From positions 124,001 to 188,000 of the IMG/VR virus record IMGVR_UViG_3300045971_000577: DNA of 64,000 nt. One strand, given 5' to 3'. A model generated the notes under the pieces. It saw only the letters and a program-made list of their open reading frames with translations, was not told the DNA's origin and searched no databases. This DNA comes from a virus. Below, piece by piece: positions 24,627 to 32,312 of this stretch; position 1 is the stretch's first letter; each line of letters begins with the position of its first letter. The position numbers and the translations under genes are program-made.

Positions 24627-24676
24627 GATTTTACTCCTTTTAAGCAAGTTTAGATGTGCTTTACCTTAGTACAGTT

Positions 24677-24724
24677 GCGTCACCATGACGCGAAGTGTAG
24701 GGCCCCTAATGGGCACCCTACACT
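24677..24724. repeat. Two adjacent hairpins downstream of the PEP-CTERM gene
   Basis: GCGTCA-CCA-TGACGC (24677-24691) and a 9-bp stem AGTGTAGGG ... CCCTACACT (24694-24724). There is no T-run on the minus strand, so a factor-independent terminator is not certain. They fall in the leader of the Hsp20 message from the late box at 24726. Confidence 0.6.
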
Positions 24725-24725
24725 T

Positions 24726-24733
24726 TATTTATC
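24726..24733 (-). promoter_or_regulatory. Late promoter box GATAAATA
   Basis: Overlaps the stop of the PEP-CTERM gene and precedes the Hsp20 gene. Confidence 0.6.
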
Positions 24734-25445
24734 TCCGATCAATAGATCGTCTATATTTTAGACCACCCATTGCAAATAATCCTATTATTATCAGAAATAC
24801 AGTAGATGGTTCGGGTGCTGCGGGGAGGGAAACAACGGAGTGGCAACACCAGCTGTGTGTATCAGAATAGTAAAATGGCGAAGCAATAATCGAATATTGA
24901 GGTACACCGTTATGTGGCGCTGGTGATATACCTGACTTAGCCTGAAAAGAATCTAAGGGAATTGGCGCAGATAGTGATAAAATTATTGGAGTAATTCCAA
25001 CAGATGATATGCTTTCGTGAATTCCACCTGGCGGAAGAATCCACCCAGTATTCTTCAATCGAGCAACTCTACTAAGGTTTCCACAAACAGTTGGCACCAC
25101 AATGCAATAATTCTCTTCGCAATATACCATTCCGCGTTCTTTGGATACACGAGTCCATTTATCTCGAGTTACACGCTGACAAACACGATTCTTACCAAAA
25201 TGCATATCCCTGAGATCAGTATATTCTTCTTTGCCGATGATACTATCTTTTGTGATATCAACTATGTCATCATATTTTTTAGAATTTAGTCGCTTTTCTA
25301 GCTTATCTCGAATATTTTTTGGAATATCTATATAATCGTGAACTGCCACTGATACATCACCCGTAAATCTATTTGCGCCGGGCTGATCCCACTGACATAC
25401 CGGCGACACAATAACCGATGCCGCAAATAGAATTTCTGATAACAT
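24729..25445 (-). CDS. Secreted protein with PEP-CTERM sorting signal
   Basis: 238 residues. A signal peptide covers about residues 1-17 (MLSEILFAASVIVSPVC). The middle has DMHFGKNRVCQRVTRDKW (residues 80-97) and further cysteines at 109, 114 and 121. The C-terminus is PAAPEPSTVFLIIIGLFAMG, then YRR: the PEP motif, a membrane helix and basic residues of exosortase substrates. The MHFG stretch matches a PEP-CTERM family of betaproteobacteria that I recall. The host exosortase would cut and sort it to the cell surface. This is almost certainly a host-derived gene; its role for the phage is unknown, and surface alteration against other phages is one idea. Confidence 0.88.
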   Translation of the reverse strand: MLSEILFAASVIVSPVCQWDQPGANRFTGDVSVAVHDYIDIPKNIRDKLEKRLNSKKYDDIVDITKDSIIGKEEYTDLRDMHFGKNRVCQRVTRDKWTRVSKERGMVYCEENYCIVVPTVCGNLSRVARLKNTGWILPPGGIHESISSVGITPIILSLSAPIPLDSFQAKSGISPAPHNGVPQYSIIASPFYYSDTHSWCCHSVVSLPAAPEPSTVFLIIIGLFAMGGLKYRRSIDRR

Positions 25446-25448
25446 CTA

Positions 25449-25709
25449 TCAATATTTCTTGTCTTTATGCCAATGACCGGATTCAATCATTTCTTCGACA
25501 GTACGTTCCCAACGCTTACGAGCTTGTTTCTTCATACGCTGTTTGGCCACGGCAGGTTTCTCGTAGGCCATTCGATCTTTTACTTCCTTTAATAGACCAG
25601 TGTCTTGAACCTTCTTCGACCATGTACGCAGGGCGCGGCCAAAATCCTCGCCCCTAACTTCGACTGTGATTCCCTGCTGCTTTTTTCCGTCTCTGAACTT
25701 ATTAGACAT
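25449..25709 (-). CDS. rpsU: Ribosomal protein bS21 homolog
   Basis: 86 residues from ATG 25709, overlapping the clpX stop by eight bases. GITVEVRGEDFGRALRTW, then TGLLKEV and MAYEKPAVAKQR, match bS21: the V-x-E ... A-L-R-x-W/F core and YEKP at 49-52. The C-terminal tail is a little longer than usual. bS21 sits near the anti-Shine-Dalgarno end of 16S rRNA, so a phage copy could bias ribosomes towards phage mRNAs. Confidence 0.9.
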   Translation of the reverse strand: MSNKFRDGKKQQGITVEVRGEDFGRALRTWSKKVQDTGLLKEVKDRMAYEKPAVAKQRMKKQARKRWERTVEEMIESGHWHKDKKY

Positions 25710-26937
25710 TATTTGCTCGTTTCTTTGTTTTGTAAACATGTTGTGTTATACCATTTTCGTCAACAAATATTTTGTTGACTCCTTCCTTATGTAATCGTGG
25801 TAGTATAAACTGAGTAGCCTGGAGATCCTTCTCCATTACCGCACGCAATCCTCTAGCACCTACCTTTTGCTTCAGACATTGTTCAGCTACATTCAGTAGG
25901 TATTTATCGTCAAACTCTAAAGTGACACCATCAATTTTGAACAGTGCTCTGAATTGGCTTACGATGCTATTTTTAGGTTCTCTTAGAATACGAAGCATCA
26001 TATCCGGTGTTAGGTCGTCAAACACAACAACCACCGGGCAGCGGCCCACAAACTCCGGGATCAATCCATATTTAATAAAATCTTCGGAACCCGCCGATCT
26101 GATTGTATCAGAAAATGGAGTCTTTGTACTCAGTGTTGCACCAATACCGATGCTTGTTTTGGAACGACTCTTTCGAATTACTTCATCAAGCCCGACAAAG
26201 GAGCCACTGCACACAAAAAGGATGTTCTTTGTATCAAAATCAATGATATCGTCGTGCAACTCAACTTTTATGGATGTACCTTCAATAAGTTTCAATAATG
26301 CTTGCTGTACACCTTCTCCGGAGACGTCTCTGTTCGCAGAGGCTGTATCATTCTTTCTACTTTTCTTGTCAATTTCATCGATAAAGATAATACCACGCTG
26401 AGCACGCTCAATATCATCATCTGCTTCCATAATTAATCGCTTGATTAGATTTTCAACATCTTCTCCAACGTAGCCCGCTTCAGTCAATGAGGTTGCATCG
26501 GCAATAATGTATGGTAAATCAAACATCTTGGCTACAGTTTTCACTGTAAGAGTCTTTCCGCTGCCAGATGATCCCACAATAAGCAAATTAGACTTATCGA
26601 TTTCTGTCTTTGACTTACTGTTAATACGTTTGTAGTGATTATAGACTGCAACTGAAATTGCTTGCTTTGCAGAATCCTGTCCTACAACATATTCGTCAAG
26701 ATATTTTTTTATCTGTTCCGGGGTGTAGATCTTATCTTTCTTTTTCTTCTCAGGTTCTGCTTTTTCTTCAGTATGCAATATTTCGTGACTAACATCTACG
26801 CATTCATTGCAAATATACAGATTGGCTCCGTTTACAATAGGACCTTCGACTAGATGTTTTACCTGATTCCTACCTTTACCACAGAAAGAGCAATTGATTG
26901 CTAATTTCATAACTGGTGCGTCGTCATTTTCAATCAT
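25702..26937 (-). CDS. clpX: ClpX ATPase with altered RKH and IGF loops
   Basis: 411 residues; E. coli ClpX is 424. Zinc domain with C16, C19, C43, C46. Walker A GSSGSGKT (122-129), pore loop GYVG (155-158), Walker B IIFIDEID (183-190), sensor II GARGLR (360-365). Two changes stand out. Between LLKLIEGT and NILFVCSGSF there are 16 residues without the usual PPQGGRKHP loop. The ClpP-docking tripeptide IGF is IGI (263-265, in TSIGIGAT). The first loop helps choose substrates and the second docks on ClpP, so the phage unfoldase is probably tuned to its own targets and its own ClpP. Confidence 0.95.
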   Translation of the reverse strand: MIENDDAPVMKLAINCSFCGKGRNQVKHLVEGPIVNGANLYICNECVDVSHEILHTEEKAEPEKKKKDKIYTPEQIKKYLDEYVVGQDSAKQAISVAVYNHYKRINSKSKTEIDKSNLLIVGSSGSGKTLTVKTVAKMFDLPYIIADATSLTEAGYVGEDVENLIKRLIMEADDDIERAQRGIIFIDEIDKKSRKNDTASANRDVSGEGVQQALLKLIEGTSIKVELHDDIIDFDTKNILFVCSGSFVGLDEVIRKSRSKTSIGIGATLSTKTPFSDTIRSAGSEDFIKYGLIPEFVGRCPVVVVFDDLTPDMMLRILREPKNSIVSQFRALFKIDGVTLEFDDKYLLNVAEQCLKQKVGARGLRAVMEKDLQATQFILPRLHKEGVNKIFVDENGITQHVYKTKKRANNV

Positions 26938-28697
26938 TAGTCTCTCCTAAACTCGGTTAGCCAACTCAATGTTTTTGGGTACTTAGCCTTTTGCGCCAGC
27001 TCGTCGGTCGTAATCTCGAATGGAGATAATGCCATCTGATCCATCTCCTCCTCCGGGACTTCTCCGTCCAACGGGCCTTCGGTGGGGGCAGCCCGGGACC
27101 GCGGCGCCGCCGAATCGGCTTCAGGGGCTTGTGATACCATTCTTTCTTGGACTTTTTCTTCATTTACTCGTTGAGGTGTAAAATGTGCGTCGCCTACTAA
27201 TTCTCGATATACGTTTGCTTGGTGGGCCCACGGTATTACCACTGGTCCTCCGGAAGGAATCTCCAGCGGTATGGCGGTAGTGGCGGAATCGGATCTACTA
27301 ATTTGTGGAACATCGGCAGTTGCTTCCATCGCTGTGTCAGGATCTTGGATAACCTGAGTCGGTGCTGGTTGCCGTACCCCGGCGTAACTCTTCCCGCGTA
27401 GAAGCCACGACGCCATAATTGCCTTTTCTTCCTCACTTATTCCCACCTCTTCGGTCTCGTCGATACTTTGAACATTTTCTTCATCGGTATCTTCGCCAAC
27501 TTCCATTCTAGCAAGCACGAATCCAGCAATCGGCGCTTCAGGTTCTGACGAAAGTACACTCGCTTCTTTTTCACTTAGTATCTCAATTTTCTCACTTTGT
27601 TCGGTGTCTTGTATCTGACCCAGCCGAATCTGCGTGCCACCATCATCCACCGCGGCATCTTCTTGGGTCGATTCTTGCAAAGACCAAGTCTCCCAAACGC
27701 TTTCCTTATCTTTCTTTGTTTCATCTACTCTTTCTAAATCCACCAAAGAAGGCGGTGCGTATAGGGCGGCTTTCTCATCTGCTGTAACTGACGTGATACT
27801 CTGCGGAAGATGCCGGCACGCTGGTGACACCCATGGCGTGTCAGTTATACCCTCAACTCCTCGATCCTTTGTCTGCTCATCTTCCTCGGGTTCGAGAGGA
27901 ATTTTTGGTGATGCATCTCTCTTCGTATCGTCTTGCTTTTTCTTTTTTTCATTTTGGATACGAAGAATGGTGAAGTTAGCCGCAATCAGCAGTGTAATGG
28001 CCAATGGATCTAAAGTCGAGACAATAATCAGTGTGAATATGCGTACAGCCGACTCTAATGATTTATTGTCGCTCTTTTCCGAGCCGTAAAACAATTCTGC
28101 GATGTATCTTATAGGTCCAACCTCGAGTTGAAGCTTGCGTAAATCGGATTCTAGCTTGAATTTTTCATCATTTATCGCTTCTATGCGCTTTTGAGCTTCA
28201 TCGGAGTCATTTTTTAGCTGTTTTCTTTGTGAAAGTTGGCTTTTTCTGACAGAAAGTGCTCTATCTGCACGGTCTTTTCCAAGAAAACTATTAACTGTGG
28301 CGTCAAGTTGCAGTATAACCCCATCATTATCGGCAATTATCGACTTTTCTCGTAAGATTTGTTCTTCCATACGGACAATTTTAGAGGAATTGTCCATAGT
28401 TGAAGCACCTTGCTCTAAGTGTGCCTTAGATAAGAAGCCAAAAACTCCCAAACTTGTGGAAAGCATAAGTGCAAGCGTGAAATAGACAAGAGGGCCCCTT
28501 AGGCCCCATCCCGCTTCTTTCCAATTTCGGTATAACCAACTTGTTGTTACCAGCTTACCGGCTTCTAAAGTTATACCCAGCACTAATGCTGCTATAGGTT
28601 GTCCAGCCAAAATAGCCATCAAACCAATAATTGAGAACCATCCAGCGACAGCAGCCAATAGTAAGGCTGCCAATAATGTTAGCAGAGCGAATATCAT
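26937..28697 (-). CDS. Large membrane protein with coiled coil and acidic tail
   Basis: 586 residues. Hydrophobic segments lie near 3-20, 22-45, 69-90 and again about 215-245 (IFTLIIVSTLDPLAITLLIA). Between them is a coiled coil (KFKLESDLRKLQLEV region). The remaining 330 residues are acidic, proline- and threonine-rich and probably disordered in the cytoplasm, with a locally GC-rich segment near 27.1 kb. The start is four bases after a late box. Function unknown; its stop forms TAATG with clpX. Confidence 0.75.
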   Translation of the reverse strand: MIFALLTLLAALLLAAVAGWFSIIGLMAILAGQPIAALVLGITLEAGKLVTTSWLYRNWKEAGWGLRGPLVYFTLALMLSTSLGVFGFLSKAHLEQGASTMDNSSKIVRMEEQILREKSIIADNDGVILQLDATVNSFLGKDRADRALSVRKSQLSQRKQLKNDSDEAQKRIEAINDEKFKLESDLRKLQLEVGPIRYIAELFYGSEKSDNKSLESAVRIFTLIIVSTLDPLAITLLIAANFTILRIQNEKKKKQDDTKRDASPKIPLEPEEDEQTKDRGVEGITDTPWVSPACRHLPQSITSVTADEKAALYAPPSLVDLERVDETKKDKESVWETWSLQESTQEDAAVDDGGTQIRLGQIQDTEQSEKIEILSEKEASVLSSEPEAPIAGFVLARMEVGEDTDEENVQSIDETEEVGISEEEKAIMASWLLRGKSYAGVRQPAPTQVIQDPDTAMEATADVPQISRSDSATTAIPLEIPSGGPVVIPWAHQANVYRELVGDAHFTPQRVNEEKVQERMVSQAPEADSAAPRSRAAPTEGPLDGEVPEEEMDQMALSPFEITTDELAQKAKYPKTLSWLTEFRRD

Positions 28698-28701
28698 CTA
28701 A

Positions 28702-28709
28702 TATTTATC
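28702..28709 (-). promoter_or_regulatory. Late promoter box GATAAATA
   Basis: Only four bases (TTAG) separate it from the ATG at 28697; there is no room for a ribosome-binding site. Confidence 0.65.
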
Positions 28710-28763
28710 GTGATTTTTTGTGTGATATGTTAGCTTTAGTATGATAAAAAATCTGTGATAGCA

Positions 28764-29006
28764 TTATGATATATTATCCATATTGAATCGTACCACCTTG
28801 TCAAAGGACCAACCATATGGTAATAGTTCCTTATCTACCCGTTCTCTTAGTTCGGATATCGATATAGCCGAGTTCCACGGCTTAGGGGCCGAAGGATTTG
28901 CAGATTCATGTTCGCGCAATAGTTCGTCGTACACGCGAGCATGTATATCTTCGGCTTCCTCCCTTGTCAGCCCTTGTAACTTTTTGAAAGTAGCTTCTTC
29001 AGTCAC
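28764..29006 (-). CDS. Hypothetical protein, GTG start
   Basis: 80 residues from GTG 29006, just before the queD stop. The longer frame from 29057 would lie inside queD. The product is helical (FKKLQGLTREEAEDIHARVY) with a W-x-F strand at the end. No family recognised. Confidence 0.62.
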   Translation of the reverse strand: MTEEATFKKLQGLTREEAEDIHARVYDELLREHESANPSAPKPWNSAISISELRERVDKELLPYGWSFDKVVRFNMDNIS

Positions 29007-29550
29007 GATAAAACACACTTCTCGACTTCGGAGTTTCCCACCAATCAATATGGTCAACCTTTACGTTTAGTTCACGCATCTTTACGTCAACCAATTCTGC
29101 CATCCATTCACTAAGCTTCTCACTTGTAGGAACAAATGTAACGATAAGAAATCCATCGTAGTATTCATACTCCGGGCTATCTGGCTGAAGATCGTCTAGA
29201 TCTAGCTTGTATCCAGCTACAAAATTTGTATCAGGCACATAGACAGGAATACGGGCTCGCGAATAACCTACCATTTGATCGTATAATGGATCGCCTATGT
29301 CAAGGATAAACTGGTGATCAATATTTTCATTGATCCACTTCTTTAGCCACTCTAGGTGCCTAAAGTCAGTTACCATGCTTGTATTATCAAGTTTATCACC
29401 TGTTAGATACACTTGCATCTTACCTTCATGACCGTGTAGATGTCTGCAAGCACATTTCAGGTCAGCAGCGAACTTTCCGTTCAGCTTCTGTGTCCATACT
29501 CTGTGTCCATAGCAGAATTCAAATGTCTTATCGATTACCCATTTGCTCAT
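28999..29550 (-). CDS. queD: 6-carboxytetrahydropterin synthase, QueD-like
   Basis: 183 residues. Zinc histidines are H16 (CYGHRV), H39 and H41 (HLHGHEG); C33 or C35 just before them would be the catalytic cysteine. It turns dihydroneopterin triphosphate, the product of the FolE encoded two genes upstream, into carboxytetrahydropterin. That is the first committed step to preQ0, queuosine and 7-deazaguanine DNA bases. It is longer than E. coli QueD (121), as in many phage copies. Confidence 0.9.
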   Translation of the reverse strand: MSKWVIDKTFEFCYGHRVWTQKLNGKFAADLKCACRHLHGHEGKMQVYLTGDKLDNTSMVTDFRHLEWLKKWINENIDHQFILDIGDPLYDQMVGYSRARIPVYVPDTNFVAGYKLDLDDLQPDSPEYEYYDGFLIVTFVPTSEKLSEWMAELVDVKMRELNVKVDHIDWWETPKSRSVFYRD

Positions 29551-29705
29551 ACAAGCTCCTCGATAATACCGACCACTTCTGCAATGATAAGGAATGCACC
29601 GCAGAATGTAAATGCACCAAGCACAAGGCCTGTACCTGCAAGAATTCGCAATGCGCTCTTTACCAGGCTAATTCGAAGATGTAGTTTAGGATCAGGATGC
29701 TTCAT
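29547..29705 (-). CDS. Small single-pass membrane protein
   Basis: 52 residues, found by reading the gap. Its stop overlaps the queD start by ATGA and it starts two bases after the folE stop. A basic N-terminus is followed by a hydrophobic stretch from about 20 to 45 (LAGTGLVLGAFTFCGAFLII). Function unknown. Confidence 0.78.
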   Translation of the reverse strand: MKHPDPKLHLRISLVKSALRILAGTGLVLGAFTFCGAFLIIAEVVGIIEELV

Positions 29706-29706
29706 A

Positions 29707-30390
29707 TTATTCCTTACCTACAGAAACAAGTCTCATGAATTCTGTTCTAACATTTGGATCAGACTTGAATACTCCACCGAGCTTACTTGTTACGGTGCTC
29801 GAACCTGTATCTTCAACACCACGACTCTTTACGCAGAAGTGTTGTGCAGTGATTACAACACCAATATTATCTGTTTCCAGAATGTATTGCAGTGCATGGT
29901 ACACTTGTTCGGTAAGTCTTTCTTGGATTTGTGGACGCTTGCTGAAATATTCCACGATACGATTGATCTTAGATAGACCAAGTACCTTTTGATTAGGAAT
30001 ATATGCAACTGTTGCAAGTCCGTCGATAATGACAAAGTGATGTTCGCAATTGGATTGTACGTTGACATTTCGTTCAACTACCATCTCGTCGTACTTCATT
30101 TTGTTATCTACCGCTGTGCATTTTGGAAATGCATCGTAGTCCAATCCCCAGAAGATTTCATTCACGTACATCTTAGCAACACGCTTTGGTGTTTCGATCA
30201 AACTGTCATCAGTTAGATCCAATCCCATAATGTGCATGATATCTGTGAAGTGCTTTTCGATCTCGGTAATCTGATCTTTACGATCTAGAAGTTTACCTTC
30301 ACGTACTGGAGTTTCTACTCCCATCTTTACTAGGTGGGCGTGAACTTGTTGACCCAATTCGGGGTCGCATTTTGTTTTATTGTATGACAT
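29707..30390 (-). CDS. folE: GTP cyclohydrolase I, FolE
   Basis: 227 residues. VNVQSNCEHHFVIIDG is the zinc-binding C-E-H-H region; GLSKINRIVEYFSKRPQIQE and the final CVKSRGVEDTGSSTVTS are core motifs. It makes dihydroneopterin triphosphate from GTP. Its place beside queD suggests supply for deazaguanine synthesis rather than folate. QueE and QueC were not found in the window and would have to lie outside it or come from the host. Confidence 0.93.
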   Translation of the reverse strand: MSYNKTKCDPELGQQVHAHLVKMGVETPVREGKLLDRKDQITEIEKHFTDIMHIMGLDLTDDSLIETPKRVAKMYVNEIFWGLDYDAFPKCTAVDNKMKYDEMVVERNVNVQSNCEHHFVIIDGLATVAYIPNQKVLGLSKINRIVEYFSKRPQIQERLTEQVYHALQYILETDNIGVVITAQHFCVKSRGVEDTGSSTVTSKLGGVFKSDPNVRTEFMRLVSVGKE

Positions 30391-30425
30391 GATAACCTTC
30401 CTTTGTGATGGTTTTGTTTTGATAG

Positions 30426-30447
30426 TTTGTAACCGTTGTGTTACAAA
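30426..30447. repeat. Inverted repeat TTTGTAAC-N6-GTTACAAA
   Basis: Perfect 8-bp arms upstream of folE, sharing the TGTAAC half-site with the palindrome in the clamp-loader promoter. Possible operator. Confidence 0.45.
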
Positions 30448-30449
30448 AG

Positions 30450-30457
30450 TATTTATC
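30450..30457 (-). promoter_or_regulatory. Late promoter box GATAAATA
   Basis: 59 bases upstream of folE, next to the inverted repeat. Confidence 0.6.
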
Positions 30458-30459
30458 TG

Positions 30460-30786
30460 TTAGTAGATGTTGTGCTTTTGTTTTAGGTTATTAAACTCTT
30501 GGTTATATGTTGGCGAGAATAATTCCTTATTTAGGATTCTAACCAAATCCTGGAAGTCGTTTTTCAACACAAGTGTATCACTTCTGAGATTCATTAGTTC
30601 TACTGCCTGAAACTCGCTGGTCCTAATCAATCCCTTCAATATTCCGGGATTGGCCATATTGCCGCGTAGTTTTGATGCAACGCATTCCTGCTCAGTCAGC
30701 TCTTTTAGTTGTTCTACACTCAACGAACCGAAGAGTGTATCCAGAAGATCAATCTTCAGGAGTTGGTCATTTGTAAGTGTAATCAT
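30460..30786 (-). CDS. Hypothetical phage protein
   Basis: 108 residues, helical, leucine-rich (LTNDQLLKIDLLDTLFGSL). Coupled by ATGA to the thymidylate synthase gene. No family recognised. Confidence 0.68.
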   Translation of the reverse strand: MITLTNDQLLKIDLLDTLFGSLSVEQLKELTEQECVASKLRGNMANPGILKGLIRTSEFQAVELMNLRSDTLVLKNDFQDLVRILNKELFSPTYNQEFNNLKQKHNIY

Positions 30787-32258
30787 ACGGCCATCGGTGG
30801 TTTGTTGGTTACATCGGGATATGGGTCATATCCGATAAGCTCAATGTCTTCCCACTGCAAAGATAGTATATCTTCGAATGTAGGTAGTTCCTTCTTGATG
30901 TTTAGTGTAGGCAACTTACGTGGAGTGCGCTCCAACATCTGCTGTACCATATCCATTTGGTTCTGATAGATGTGTACGTCCCATCCCATGTATACCAAAT
31001 CGCCCGGCTCCATACCCAAGTGCTTCGCAAAGATATGATTCAGTAGGGCATAAGACGCGATGTTGAACGGTAAGCCATAAGGCACGTCGTTACTACGCAT
31101 TACGAAACAGGTGTTTAGTTTGCCCTTATTTAGGGTAAAATCGCCCTCTACACTGTGCATATGCATCATGTGGCAGGGCGGCAGTGCCATCTCATGTAAT
31201 TGTCCAGGATTCCATCCCGTTACCACGTGCCTGCGTCCGTACGGATCTTTCTTGATACCGTCAATCAGTTCTTTGATTTGATCTACCCCTAAATGCTCAG
31301 TAGTCTTTTCTGGAATAAAAATAGATGAATATAACAGTTGAGTTTTTAGATCAACCCACTGGCACGTTTTTTCACTATAATATCCTTTGCCGGCAATATC
31401 TTTATCTAATGAATATTTCTTCCAATTAGTTATTTTTTTATCCCATCCCGGCAATGTCTGTGCATCGATAACGAAGTTAGAAAATAATAACCATCGAGCA
31501 GACACATATATATTTTTTCTACCGTAGTTAGGATATGAATGATCTTTTTCATCATAACATCTCGATATCATTGCATCCCACATTGGGCGAAGTTTTTTCC
31601 ATAGTTCCGGGTACGCAGACTTTACGGTTATATCACCGGAACATGCTACACCTGCCACATTGGGGAAATATGGATCGTATATCTCACCTTTATCGATATT
31701 CTGCTTACGAACATTTGCTACATACCCGGTCTTATGAAACTTTACATCAAAAAATAACTTATTTCCATTACCCCTGATTTCTTTTGTTACGGTATATTGT
31801 CCACAAGAGTTTGATGTGAACTCTTTCCCGACATATCCATGAACATCTGAAGAAGTATCTATTATGATATCTTTTGTAAATGGTGTATCAATACCCGGAG
31901 GTATTTTTGCAAAACCATCAAAGTTTCTCCATTGATGCGAATAACCATATCCTAAACTTCCAGAAGGCAAATGGTTTAGGCTGCGCTTGTCCAGGAACTC
32001 ACGCGAGGTGTTTCCCTTCCAGATGTTGATGTTTTTAGCTTCTAAGAGCTTGGTCTGTGTTTCTCCACGTAGGAAAAACATAGTCTCTTCGAAAGCAATA
32101 CGCAAAGGTGTTTTGCGTGTAGTTTGGATGGGAAAGCCTTGCGCTAAATCCCAGCGTAGAAGTCTGCCAAATACAGCTCGAGAGCCAACACCTGTTCGGT
32201 CTGGTTTATCGACGCCATTTTCGACGACATCCTTTAAAAGTTCAATATAGTTTTGCAT
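30783..32258 (-). CDS. thyA: Thymidylate synthase ThyA with in-frame endonuclease-like insertion
   Basis: 491 residues. Residues 1-115 and 323-491 together form a normal ThyA of about 284 residues. The N-terminal part has DRTGVGSRAVFG and ends at HQWRNFDG. The second part starts at GVDQIKELIDGIKKDPYGRR and holds the catalytic C362 in ALPPCHMM, then SNDVPYGLPFN. The enzyme methylates dUMP to dTMP. The 207-residue insertion is described separately. Whether the fusion is active, or the insert is removed, cannot be told from sequence. Confidence 0.93.
   Translation of the reverse strand: MQNYIELLKDVVENGVDKPDRTGVGSRAVFGRLLRWDLAQGFPIQTTRKTPLRIAFEETMFFLRGETQTKLLEAKNINIWKGNTSREFLDKRSLNHLPSGSLGYGYSHQWRNFDGFAKIPPGIDTPFTKDIIIDTSSDVHGYVGKEFTSNSCGQYTVTKEIRGNGNKLFFDVKFHKTGYVANVRKQNIDKGEIYDPYFPNVAGVACSGDITVKSAYPELWKKLRPMWDAMISRCYDEKDHSYPNYGRKNIYVSARWLLFSNFVIDAQTLPGWDKKITNWKKYSLDKDIAGKGYYSEKTCQWVDLKTQLLYSSIFIPEKTTEHLGVDQIKELIDGIKKDPYGRRHVVTGWNPGQLHEMALPPCHMMHMHSVEGDFTLNKGKLNTCFVMRSNDVPYGLPFNIASYALLNHIFAKHLGMEPGDLVYMGWDVHIYQNQMDMVQQMLERTPRKLPTLNIKKELPTFEDILSLQWEDIELIGYDPYPDVTNKPPMAV
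31293..31913 (-). mobile_element. Homing-endonuclease-like domain inserted in thyA
   Basis: About 207 codons, in frame and without a stop. It has GYVGKEFTSNSCGQYTVTKE, TGYVANVRKQNIDKGEIYDP and WDAMISRCYDEKDHSYPNYG, then LDKDI and CQW. This pattern is that of HNH/AP2-like phage endonucleases that normally stand alone. It lacks the N-terminal Cys/Ser and C-terminal His-Asn of an intein. It looks richer in A+T than the flanking thyA parts. An intron with a continuous frame is a less likely alternative. Confidence 0.75.
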
Positions 32259-32283
32259 TACTCTTCGTCTCCCGCAATGCCGT

Positions 32284-32312
32284 ATGATACGACATTAGGG
32301 CACGAAAGTCAA
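32284..32312 (-). promoter_or_regulatory. Early sigma70-type promoter for thyA
   Basis: TTGACT, 17 bases, TATCAT on the minus strand; GGGAGAC precedes the thyA ATG. Confidence 0.7.

Noticed and set aside
24627-24733. RNA thermometer before the Hsp20 gene
   Set aside because: Hairpins exist in the leader, but the AAGGAGT ribosome site lies outside them and is not paired.
31293-31913. Intein in thymidylate synthase
   Set aside because: No Cys/Ser/Thr at the first junction, no His-Asn at the end, and no recognisable splicing blocks.
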